A stretch of 15,095 bases of DNA, from positions 1-15,095 of the forward strand of contig CAYTGR010000079.1 of the NCBI GenBank assembly GCA_964437445.1, read 5' to 3'. Of the stretch, positions 1 to 9,275 are shown in pieces. The notes under the pieces were generated by a model. It was not told where the DNA came from. It saw only the letters and a program-made list of their open reading frames with translations, and searched no databases. The first letter of the stretch is position 1; each line of letters begins with the position of its first letter. Origin of the DNA: CAYTGR01 sp964437445. GTDB lineage: Bacteria; Chloroflexota; Anaerolineae; B4-G1; SLSP01. Both the position numbers and the translations under genes were made by a program.

Positions 1-85
1 CGCTTTCGGTCACATAACCACTTTCTTCCAGTGCCACCAGATTGTCCTTGCCATCACCGATCAGGAAAATCTTGGATTTGTACAT
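1..85 (-). CDS. 5' end of an unrecognised protein (cut by window edge)
   Basis: An ATG at 83-85 (minus) opens a frame that runs off the window after 28 codons. The visible residues begin MYKSKIFLIGDGKDNLVALE and continue ESGYVTES, a short hydrophobic strand followed by an acidic segment. The start lies 4 nt after the stop of the antitoxin-like gene (90-92), so the two are probably co-transcribed. An AAGG-like sequence just upstream could serve as ribosome binding site. I do not recognise the family securely; the N-terminus resembles small Chloroflexota proteins of unknown function, but too little is present to assign a role. The only support for it being real is the tight spacing and protein-like composition. 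Confidence 0.5.
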   Translation of the reverse strand, partial: MYKSKIFLIGDGKDNLVALEESGYVTES

Positions 86-89
86 AACG

Positions 90-329
90 TTACCTTGCCC
101 CTGATTTGACTGGAATCCGGGTGGCTTCTAAGATGAGGCGCAACGCTTTGTTGACCGCCTCATCAGAGGGAAAGGCCTGGGCCAGGTCCGGCTCTAATAC
201 CACCAGATTACGAGCCAGGCGCTTTTCTGGCGCATATTTGCCTCTGGGCATAACCGGCAGTTGTGAGAGGTCATATTCCTCTTCTAATTCGTAGTCCTCA
301 TTCGGTTTCTTCATAGAATTGGCGCTCAT
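90..329 (-). CDS. putative antitoxin of a BrnT-type toxin-antitoxin pair
   Basis: A 79-residue, acidic N-terminus/basic C-terminus protein. The first ~20 residues are rich in E, D and Y. The segment RGKYAPEKRLARNLVVLEPD (about 29-48) followed by a helix with DEAVNKALRLIL (about 56-67) looks like the ribbon-helix-helix type DNA-binding core of small antitoxins found beside BrnT toxins. The start ATG at 327-329 has AAAGG about 9 nt upstream. The gene overlaps the 3' end of the BrnT-like fragment by 32 nt in another frame, the usual toxin-first overlapping order of BrnT systems. Its own family role is to neutralise the toxin and repress the operon. Here the toxin is broken, so it may be an orphan repressor. 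The family assignment is inferred mainly from position and general sequence style. An alternative is a small protein of unrelated function. Confidence 0.6.
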   Translation of the reverse strand: MSANSMKKPNEDYELEEEYDLSQLPVMPRGKYAPEKRLARNLVVLEPDLAQAFPSDEAVNKALRLILEATRIPVKSGAR

Positions 330-432
330 TTTTTGTGGCCTTTCTGGCGCTGATCATGCGCATTACGCCTTCCCGTTCAGTATGGGCTACCAGCAATAAG
401 CGGTGCGCTGTGGATAACCCCAGTATAGGAAT
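298..432 (-). pseudogene. brnT: 3' fragment of a BrnT-family toxin gene
   Basis: Reading the minus strand from 432 gives 44 codons ending in TGA at 298-300. The residues include HRLLLVAHTEREG and ISARKATKNERQFYEE, which match the conserved C-terminal half of BrnT toxins (RNase fold; consensus like RLL.V.HTER, R.ISAR.AT..ER..YE). An in-frame TAA stands at 433-435, directly before the homologous stretch, and no start codon serves it. The N-terminal part of BrnT is absent here; a matching N-terminal fragment lies at 3694-3747 in the same orientation. The fragment overlaps the start of the antitoxin-like gene as an intact BrnT would. I conclude it is the remnant of a disrupted toxin and encodes no working protein. 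Confidence 0.72.
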
Positions 433-456
433 TTAGTCTTTGTATTTTCTTCATCT

Positions 457-1560
457 TTATTGGTTGTTGACAATCGGCGCAGTGAAATGATATACCGCGC
501 CGTTTACCGACAGCGCCCAATAGAGTTGGCCATCTCTGACTGTTACAGGCTCTGCTGGTTGCGTCGGCACATTTTCCCAGCCGGGCGGGATCGTGGGGAT
601 GGTGAATAGAGTATCTTGCTGCAAATCGTAGCCGTGCCAGAACCTGTCCCACCATACCACAATATCCCCAGAGATGCTGACGTTACCAGCGGAGGATTGC
701 CCATCCAGGATGTTCAGTGTACGTATTTCATGAGTTTCCAAATCATATGTATGTATTGTCCAGCCGCCGTCCATCCAGGCAACTTTATTGCTGCTGATTG
801 CGTAGTAGTCGCTGGATGGCCGACCGTAATACGGAATTCTGTCTTCCAGCAAAAAATCTTCACCAGTCACCAAATTGTGGACACGCGCATTAGCAAAGTA
901 TACATTGTTGTTGTATGCATCAGTGTAAACTACCCACGGCCCAACAACTTCTGGGTACAACGGATAGGTGGTATCTTGAGCAATGACAATCTCATCGCCG
1001 GTCTCCAAAACATATGCATACATCCCGGTTTTCCTGGCCGTTTCACTTTTCCCATCCCATTGGTATCTCCAGATTATGTACTGGTTTGTCATCACCTGAA
1101 ACAATGCGTCCCCGGCGTCGTCACCCAGGCGAACTTCTTGCCCCGTCTCGGAATCATGGACAAAGAGTGTCTGTATAGGCGTAGTCTGTCCAGATTCTGT
1201 GGCGGGTTGTTGCAATAGAATGTCTTCCCGAACGATATAGCGTGGTTGCTTTTGGTTTTCTAGCTGCGGGGCGAATTCTACAATTGTCCCTATATGTACC
1301 TTTTCAGTGGGCAAGGGAGTAACCAGGAATCCATATACTTGTTGCTCGCCGACAATCCAGGTCGGCTTGTCAAGCGGGGATGTAAACATCAAAGTGTCAG
1401 GTGTTGGGATGAGGGAAATACTTTGCGCTGCCGACCTTGCCGGTACACAACCGGCTAACCCTAAACTACTTCCCAGCACCCATGTGTATAGCATAATCTC
1501 TAGTATTATATTTAGATTCTTGCTCATTTTAGGGTTATCCTTTCTGGCATACATACTCAT
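457..1560 (-). CDS. beta-propeller-like surface lipoprotein
   Basis: About 367 residues if started at the ATG at 1558-1560, or 356 from the ATG at 1525-1527. A signal peptide ends in the lipobox LAGC, so the mature protein would be lipid-anchored. The body has at least five repeats of a propeller-blade pattern, a strand with V-W/Y followed by D and a TYDLETHE or HDSETGQE type turn, for example YIIWRYQWDG, WVVYTDAYNN, VAWMDGGWTI, IVVWWDRFWH and LYWALSVNGA. This resembles TolB/PQQ-like propellers that bind or display rather than catalyse. The 1560 start overlaps the upstream glycoside-hydrolase stop by 1 nt and has GGAG 7 nt upstream. The 1527 start gives a shorter signal peptide and has AAAGGA about 10 nt upstream. 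I prefer 1560 slightly because of the coupling. It probably acts at the cell surface with its neighbour; partner and ligand are unknown. Confidence 0.75.
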   Translation of the reverse strand: MSMYARKDNPKMSKNLNIILEIMLYTWVLGSSLGLAGCVPARSAAQSISLIPTPDTLMFTSPLDKPTWIVGEQQVYGFLVTPLPTEKVHIGTIVEFAPQLENQKQPRYIVREDILLQQPATESGQTTPIQTLFVHDSETGQEVRLGDDAGDALFQVMTNQYIIWRYQWDGKSETARKTGMYAYVLETGDEIVIAQDTTYPLYPEVVGPWVVYTDAYNNNVYFANARVHNLVTGEDFLLEDRIPYYGRPSSDYYAISSNKVAWMDGGWTIHTYDLETHEIRTLNILDGQSSAGNVSISGDIVVWWDRFWHGYDLQQDTLFTIPTIPPGWENVPTQPAEPVTVRDGQLYWALSVNGAVYHFTAPIVNNQ

Positions 1561-3644
1561 CACTCTGCTCCCAACCACCACGGGTTGAACCAAGTCCGTT
1601 CAACGTTGTTTTCATAGGCTTGGTGCCATCCGATTTCTTCATAGTTCGTGAGCTGTTCGTTGGCAGGGCACTGTTTTACTACCGAGTATGGGTACTCAGT
1701 CAGCAACCATGAAACGACGTAATCTGCACCTTGTTCTTGAGCTACAAACTGCCACAGCGATTTCCGGGTCTCTACAGCCTGCGAGCCCTTATTTATGACG
1801 GGGTTGCCACTATCCTGGCATGGAGAAAAGAGGTCGGCTTCGGTAATAAAGGTTGGCTTGCTGGTAGCTGTAATAGTCGCTTGTAATCCCAGCGGGAAAT
1901 ACTGGAATATGTGGTGGCTTGCGGGACAGAAGCTACTTGTGTACCCCCAGTTTTCCTGTCCCTGTCGCCAGTAGTTGTGCCAACTGTAGCCGTCGTTTTT
2001 GTTGGTGAACGTGTTCGGCATCAGGTCATACCCGCTTTGGCCGTTCGCAGAAACTGTCATTGGCTCGCAAGAAATAAGCCGTTTTGCCTCGGCGTAGTTG
2101 CCCTGCCCCATTGGCGGCGTCAATACTCGGATATTTGAATCCAAGTATTTTGTACGGTCATACAGTGCTGAGAAATAAGCATCCATCTCGGTCCAAGCAC
2201 TGGGAGTTTGTAGTCGCTGTTGGGCTTCGGGATCATGTTCCCAATAGGAGTACCATTCGTTGTTGGGTTCATTTGCAGGCTCAAAGAAAAACTGCGCCGG
2301 ATTCCAACGGTATTGATCAACGTTCAGCTTGTAGATCTCATGCATCTCAGTGGCTACATCGTTTATTGCTCGGAATTGATTGAATTTCCCGTCGCAGTAG
2401 TTGCCGCCTGCGGGTGTCATGTCAGCACGCAAAACGTGGACGAGCGCTGGGTTCTGCCAATCATCGAAGTTGCCGGGTGAGGGTGTGATACGAATAATAA
2501 TGATTACCCCATTGCGTTGTGCTTCGGTCAAGTAGTTGAACAGATCGGGCAGGCGTACCCGAGCTTGCGCAATTGCGCATTGCCCCGTCGTGGGACGGTC
2601 GAGATAATATAACTGGTTACTTTGCACGACCACCGCCCTGGGCCAAACGCTGCCAGGCAAGCGACCATCTATTCTCTGTAATGTGCTGTTTGGCCAGGCA
2701 TCTTGCCGGCTGCCCAGATGTATCCCTGTCCGCTGCTTCATTGGCGGCCAATTTTGTATCACCAGCGGCAAGTACATCCGCATCGGCACAAACGCCATTG
2801 CATCAAAGGCCACCCAATGCTTCCCATAGGGCTCGTAAGTCGCATCGCTCAGGTATACATAACTTTCCGTCCCTGCCGTGAAGGTGAATACTCCAAGAGA
2901 TACCCATTCCGCCCAATAAATGGATTGATTGACCGGCCGTCGATCACCCCACCCGGCGTGCTGAACCCGGTACGCTGCATAGGTTGTGTCTGCATAATTG
3001 GCTGGGACGAAGACCAGCACCTCGTACGGACCATCCAAAGTCGGAAGTGTCCATACCCCCCAGTTCTCCACAGTGTTGTAGGTGTTGGATGTCCAATAGG
3101 TGTGGCTTAGGTAATAGGCACTGGCAGGGTAGGTTGCGTTGTGCCAGTTGCCGGCCGGCCCATGGCGGGCGAAACCTGCTACCAGATTGTCCACTACGAT
3201 GGCATTGCCGGGTAGTACAGCAGGCGAGGCGACTTGCACCAACGCGTACTCCCCAAGCGGCGCGGCAGGTACGACGACCCGGCGTGCAACTTCATTTGCC
3301 TGGGTATGAATTTTCTGCCAGGGTGCCCCAACATTCGGGCGATATACCAACAATGGGGATACGCCAGCTGGCAACCAGTTGTAGGTGATGGTCAGATCGC
3401 CAGGATGGGCAGCGAGCGCAAAAGCTGGAGCCAGCAGTGTAAGTCCGGCGGGCAATGTTGGAGTTGGAATGGCCGTTACTATGGCTCTTGATGACGTAAC
3501 TACAAATGGTGGCGGATCGGCGTGCATTGTCTCGGCGCTCGAAATCATCACGAGAATTAGTCCGCCTATTGCCAGTAGTATACTGCCTGTCAGCTTGAGC
3601 CAGACCGCCCATCTTTTCACCATCTTGATCTTGTATCTCCACAT
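1560..3644 (-). CDS. secreted/anchored golvesin-domain glycoside hydrolase-like protein
   Basis: 694 residues. A basic N-terminus and one hydrophobic segment (about 16-36) give a signal anchor or signal peptide. Residues ~148-287 match the golvesin C-terminal-like beta domain (start VVDNLVAGFARHG, end HWVAFDAMAFVP). The motif MYLPLV (290-295), which I associate with Chloroflexota exported proteins, links it to a TIM-barrel-like region (~310-690). There FFFEPANEPN contains the NEP motif of clan GH-A hydrolases with Glu459 as likely acid/base, and FITEADLF offers Glu602 as likely nucleophile. The role would be hydrolysis of an extracellular polysaccharide; the substrate cannot be read. It is the first gene of a two-gene unit with the propeller lipoprotein (1-nt overlap). 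The start is uncertain: ATG at 3642-3644 has no clear Shine-Dalgarno sequence, and ATG at 3621-3623 (residue 8) has GGAG rather far upstream. Base composition is visibly more AT-rich than leuS next door. Confidence 0.8.
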   Translation of the reverse strand: MWRYKIKMVKRWAVWLKLTGSILLAIGGLILVMISSAETMHADPPPFVVTSSRAIVTAIPTPTLPAGLTLLAPAFALAAHPGDLTITYNWLPAGVSPLLVYRPNVGAPWQKIHTQANEVARRVVVPAAPLGEYALVQVASPAVLPGNAIVVDNLVAGFARHGPAGNWHNATYPASAYYLSHTYWTSNTYNTVENWGVWTLPTLDGPYEVLVFVPANYADTTYAAYRVQHAGWGDRRPVNQSIYWAEWVSLGVFTFTAGTESYVYLSDATYEPYGKHWVAFDAMAFVPMRMYLPLVIQNWPPMKQRTGIHLGSRQDAWPNSTLQRIDGRLPGSVWPRAVVVQSNQLYYLDRPTTGQCAIAQARVRLPDLFNYLTEAQRNGVIIIIRITPSPGNFDDWQNPALVHVLRADMTPAGGNYCDGKFNQFRAINDVATEMHEIYKLNVDQYRWNPAQFFFEPANEPNNEWYSYWEHDPEAQQRLQTPSAWTEMDAYFSALYDRTKYLDSNIRVLTPPMGQGNYAEAKRLISCEPMTVSANGQSGYDLMPNTFTNKNDGYSWHNYWRQGQENWGYTSSFCPASHHIFQYFPLGLQATITATSKPTFITEADLFSPCQDSGNPVINKGSQAVETRKSLWQFVAQEQGADYVVSWLLTEYPYSVVKQCPANEQLTNYEEIGWHQAYENNVERTWFNPWWLGAE

Positions 3645-3693
3645 GTATGACTGCCCGGTGATAGGCTCCGGGGCACGGCGGCTGCGATGTAAG

Positions 3694-3747
3694 CCTGCGA
3701 CGATTGATTTGAGCTTTAGTTGGATCCCATTCCACGGTTACTTTCAT
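3694..3747 (-). pseudogene. brnT: 5' fragment of a BrnT-family toxin gene
   Basis: An ATG at 3745-3747 (minus) begins MKVTVEWDPTKAQINRRR, matching the conserved BrnT N-terminus (V.WDP.KA..N.RKHG). After these 18 codons the similarity stops: the expected KHGVSFEEA stretch is replaced by an unrelated sequence rich in P and C. The frame stays open to 3292, but only because it overlaps the hydrolase gene in another frame. The missing C-terminal part lies at 298-432, same strand. Roughly 30 middle residues are found in neither place. It sits 69 nt after the leuS stop, so the ancestral order was probably leuS, brnT, antitoxin. Confidence 0.65.
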
Positions 3748-3816
3748 TGTAACACGCTTTCATTGCAGGATTACAATTATCCGTTTGCCTGGTTTTATTG
3801 GATGAGCTAAACCAAC

Positions 3817-6600
<2,784 letters not shown>

Positions 6601-6635
6601 GGTTTTCCTCCTGAACGAACATGCAATGACCGGCT

Positions 6636-6685
6636 CTCAAGGTTTAGCAAAAACGCCCCGCAGGGCGTCTGGGCTAAAGGTTGAG
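6636..6685 (-). terminator. terminator-like attenuator hairpin in the leuS leader
   Basis: On the minus strand the leader forms ACGCCC-TGCG-GGGCGT (6668 to 6653) followed at once by a run of five U. This is a classic intrinsic terminator placed between the leuS promoter and its start codon. Flanking arms CTCAACCTTTAGC (6685-6673) and GCTAAACCTTGAG (6648-6636) are complementary at 11 of 13 positions and could extend or compete with the core. No gene lies upstream on this strand to need a terminator, so attenuation of leuS is the natural reading. The leader is only ~90 nt, too short for a normal T-box, and I see no leucine-codon leader peptide. Confidence 0.6.
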
Positions 6686-6695
6686 TGCTGACACT

Positions 6696-6723
6696 ATTTT
6701 ACCTTAAACGAAAGGTTTGCCAA
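6696..6723 (-). promoter_or_regulatory. sigma-70 promoter of leuS
   Basis: Minus strand -35 TTGGCA (6723-6718), 16-bp spacer, -10 TAAAAT (6701-6696). The predicted start is near 6689, which gives a leader of ~90 nt. Its -35 box is back to back with that of the divergent plus-strand promoter, with 12 bp between them. Confidence 0.65.
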
Positions 6724-6735
6724 GCCGATTGCGTG

Positions 6736-6763
6736 TTGACCGTATTGCGAGTTGTTTTATACT
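6736..6763 (+). promoter_or_regulatory. sigma-70 promoter of the GT-C membrane protein gene
   Basis: The -35 TTGACC (6736-6741) and -10 TATACT (6758-6763) are separated by 16 bp. The predicted start is near 6770, about 24 nt before the ATG at 6794. This placement rules out the in-frame TTG at 6752, which lies within the promoter spacer. Confidence 0.65.
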
Positions 6764-6793
6764 GATGGCATCGCTGAATTGAGGCAGCAGACG

Positions 6794-9022
6794 ATGACGC
6801 TTAAACGCACACCCTTGTTTTTGCTCCTGGCCTTTGTGGCGCTGGCCCTGGCCTGGAATGTGGTGGTCCCCCCCTACGAGAATCTGGACGAAATTGAACA
6901 CGCCGAAGTCATCCGGTATGTGGCGGTCACAGGACGCTTGCCGGTTCACGGTGCTGCAGAAACGGCCGGCTTTGCGGTCCGCCAGGAGGCCTCTCAGCCG
7001 CCGCTTTATTACTTGCTTGGGGCGCTGGGGGTGCGTTTGCTGCGGCTGCCCACCGATCCGCCAGCGGCGTTCCCGGTGCCGGGCGCGGTGGTAGCGTGCG
7101 GGCCCTCAGAATCGTTTTACAACAAGGCGACCTGGGCCCATGCGCCTTACCAGGAAGATTTCCCCTGGCAGGGACCGTTGTTGACACTCCACGGGCTGCG
7201 CTTGTTTTCAACGTTGTTGCAGGTTGCCACTGTGCTCGGCGTCTGGACGCTGGCCCGCCGTCTCTTCCCGCGCGGATGGATCGCGCCGGTCGCTACGGCC
7301 ATCGTGGCGTTCAATCCGCAATTTCTCCTGGTGGCTGCCGGGGTCAATAACGATAACCTGGTCACGCCGCTGGCGACCTGGGGGCTGGTGGTCGCCCTGG
7401 ACCTCTGGCAGCGTGGCCCGACGGTGCGGCGCGCATTGCTGCTGGGAATCCTGTCGGGGCTGGCGGCGCTGAGCAAACTGAGCGGGTTGGCGCTGGTTGG
7501 GCTGAGCGGATTGGTGCTGCTGGCGTGGGGTTGGCGTGAACGGCAACCCTGGTACCGGCTCGTCCTCTGGGGATTGCTGGTGGGGATACCGGCAGTTCTG
7601 CTTGTCGCGCCCTGGTTAGCACGCAATTTGCGGCTCTATGGTGATCTCACAGCGTTAGCCCCCATGTTGGAGATTGTGGGGCTGCAAAAGACCGTTTTAA
7701 CCGACTGGGGCGGGTTGGCGCAGCTCATGGTGCTCTCGTATTGGGGGCAGCTGCCCTGTACCTTCTATCCGCGGGCGCTTTACTGGCCATTCTTCCTGCT
7801 GTTGGCAGGCGGCGGCCTGGGGCTAGGAATGGGCTGGTGGCGTTTTACAACGACGCAGCGGGCCGGCTTGACCTGGGCGGCCGTTTGGTTTTTTGTTGTG
7901 GTCCTGGCCTGGATCCGTTGGAACAGTATCACGCCGGCTCCGGGCGGCCGGTTGCTCTTCCCGGCGGCGGCTGCGTTGGCGCTGCTGCTGGCGGCCGGCT
8001 GGGAGGCCCTGGCGCGTCAGTGGCGCGGGCATCGGCAGTGGATCATGCGCCTGTGGGGCGTGCTGCTGCCGGTGGGGGCCTGGGTGGCGCTGCGGGCTGG
8101 CCCGCTGTTTTTGTTTGCGCCGCCGCTGCTGCTGCCGGCGGAGGTGACCGTGCCGAACCCGGTCCATTACACGTTCGGCGAGGCTATCACGTTGCGCGGT
8201 TATACGGCCCGCCTTGTAGAACCGCGCTGGCTTTGTTGGCTGGCCTCCTCCGCCTATTGCGGCCCGGCCCTGGAAACTACTTTGTACTGGGAAACCGACC
8301 GCCCGCTGGATCAGGATTGGGTATTGGCATTGCAACTGCCGTCGGCCCGGCCCGGCGATACCACGTTGCGGCTCAGCTATACGCGCTGGCCCGGTGGCGG
8401 CAATCTGCCCACCTCGGCCTGGCCTGCCGGCCGGATCATTGCCGATCGCTACTTGCTGCCACTGCCGGCTGCGGACTTCCCTACCCAGGTCTGGGACGTT
8501 CAAGTCGCGTTACTGGACCTGGACAATCGCGTCTATCTCCCGGTGCGGGCCGGTGAGACGCTGGTGGGTGACTCTGTGCGGCTGACGGCCTTGCGTGTGC
8601 CGGGAGCTCAACCCAACTGCCCGCCTCAGGGGGCGCTGAGCTCTCCGCCGCGCTTGGGAGAGGCGGTGGCACTGACCCACGCAACAGTGGTGCCGGGAGC
8701 TGCCGCCTGGCAAGTGACGTTATGTTGGGAGAGCCGTGCCCCCTTGTCGCTGGACGCTACCGTGTTCGTCCACGCTTATGGTTCCGATGGGCAGCTACTG
8801 ACCACGGGCGATGGCCCGCCCATGGACAACGCTTTCCCCACCCATTTATGGCAACCAGGGGATCGGATCGCCGATCAACACACCTTAGTGCTGCCGGCCG
8901 GCGTGACCCCGGCGCGGATTGCTGTGGGACTCTATGACCCGGCCACGGTCACGCGCCTACCCGCAGTTCAGGGCGCGGATCGCCTGCCGGATGATGCGGT
9001 GATCATCTGGACAGCGCCTTAA
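6794..9022 (+). CDS. GT-C/GT39-like membrane glycosyltransferase with two extracytoplasmic beta domains
   Basis: 742 residues from ATG 6794, with GAGG at 6781-6784; an upstream TTG at 6752 lies inside the promoter and is unlikely. The N-terminal ~450 residues hold about ten hydrophobic helices. After the first helix comes ENLDEIEH (30-37), with the acidic pair expected in the first outer loop of lipid-dependent GT-C enzymes, then EASQPPLYYLLG (65-76), a hallmark of PMT/ArnT-like and DUF2142-like proteins. Such enzymes move a sugar from polyprenyl phosphate to a lipid, protein or glycan outside the membrane. The last ~260 residues are non-membrane and contain two copies of a beta-sandwich pattern (YWETDRPL ... 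AGRIIADRYLLPLP and CWESRAPL ... PGDRIADQHTLVLPAG). It stands alone between divergent leuS and the sensor kinase. Donor and acceptor cannot be read, and DUF2142 membership is the main alternative. Confidence 0.75.
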   Translation: MTLKRTPLFLLLAFVALALAWNVVVPPYENLDEIEHAEVIRYVAVTGRLPVHGAAETAGFAVRQEASQPPLYYLLGALGVRLLRLPTDPPAAFPVPGAVVACGPSESFYNKATWAHAPYQEDFPWQGPLLTLHGLRLFSTLLQVATVLGVWTLARRLFPRGWIAPVATAIVAFNPQFLLVAAGVNNDNLVTPLATWGLVVALDLWQRGPTVRRALLLGILSGLAALSKLSGLALVGLSGLVLLAWGWRERQPWYRLVLWGLLVGIPAVLLVAPWLARNLRLYGDLTALAPMLEIVGLQKTVLTDWGGLAQLMVLSYWGQLPCTFYPRALYWPFFLLLAGGGLGLGMGWWRFTTTQRAGLTWAAVWFFVVVLAWIRWNSITPAPGGRLLFPAAAALALLLAAGWEALARQWRGHRQWIMRLWGVLLPVGAWVALRAGPLFLFAPPLLLPAEVTVPNPVHYTFGEAITLRGYTARLVEPRWLCWLASSAYCGPALETTLYWETDRPLDQDWVLALQLPSARPGDTTLRLSYTRWPGGGNLPTSAWPAGRIIADRYLLPLPAADFPTQVWDVQVALLDLDNRVYLPVRAGETLVGDSVRLTALRVPGAQPNCPPQGALSSPPRLGEAVALTHATVVPGAAAWQVTLCWESRAPLSLDATVFVHAYGSDGQLLTTGDGPPMDNAFPTHLWQPGDRIADQHTLVLPAGVTPARIAVGLYDPATVTRLPAVQGADRLPDDAVIIWTAP

Positions 9023-9171
9023 CTTGGGCGGTGGAGGGGTAGGGCTCACGCGATTGCGGCACTTGATGGGCAGTGCCGGTCCCCTATGTTCTGGCTGGTT
9101 TGGTGATACAGGGAGCAACTCGGGTTATCTTAATAGCTTTGCATCGTGTTCGGTATGGGGCAGTTTAAAGA

Positions 9172-9212
9172 TTTAACCAAACCTTAATAAAATGATAAAG
9201 GTGAGTTAATCA
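9172..9212 (+). promoter_or_regulatory. Pho-box-like direct repeat array upstream of the kinase-pstS unit
   Basis: Four 8-bp units at an exact 11-bp period: TTTAACCA (9172), CTTAATAA (9183), GATAAAGG (9194), GTTAATCA (9205). Three of four carry TTAA at the same register, the second and third spaced by the 3-bp gap typical of PhoB/SphR-type sites (cyanobacterial form CTTAACCT repeated). An imperfect -10 (TAAAGT, 9221-9226) lies ~9 bp downstream, as at activator-dependent Pho promoters. Placement before a PstS gene supports phosphate control. It is inference: the units are degenerate and the region is AT-rich. Confidence 0.42.
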
Positions 9213-9275
9213 TAACCGGGTAAAGTGGAGCAGGCATGGCTGAGTTGCCAAAGTTAATTTTGATGAGGAACTATC

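Noticed and set aside
616..1218. A 200-codon plus-strand frame opposite the lipoprotein gene
   Set aside because: It is antisense to a gene with a clear signal peptide and repeat pattern. Its own translation is cysteine-rich without any domain.
3292..3747. A 151-codon frame on the minus strand starting with the BrnT-like N-terminus
   Set aside because: Only the first 18 codons look like BrnT. The rest overlaps the hydrolase gene in another frame and has a serine/arginine-rich shadow composition. Kept only as a short pseudogene fragment.
6601..6690. T-box riboswitch before leuS
   Set aside because: The leader is ~90 nt, and no T-box sequence or specifier stem can be found. Only the terminator-like hairpin is supported.
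6752..6793. TTG at 6752 as start of the GT-C protein gene
   Set aside because: It lies in the spacer of the predicted promoter and upstream of the predicted transcription start. ATG 6794 has a GAGG ribosome binding site and begins the hydrophobic segment cleanly.
7741..8556. A 271-codon plus-strand frame within the GT-C protein gene
   Set aside because: It is an alternative frame of a GC-rich gene. The composition is G/A/R-rich and low in complexity, with no start signal.
9057..9078. Hairpin CGGCACT/AGTGCCG (loop of 8) after the GT-C protein gene
   Set aside because: The position suits a terminator, but there is no U tract and the stem is only 7 bp. I do not claim it.
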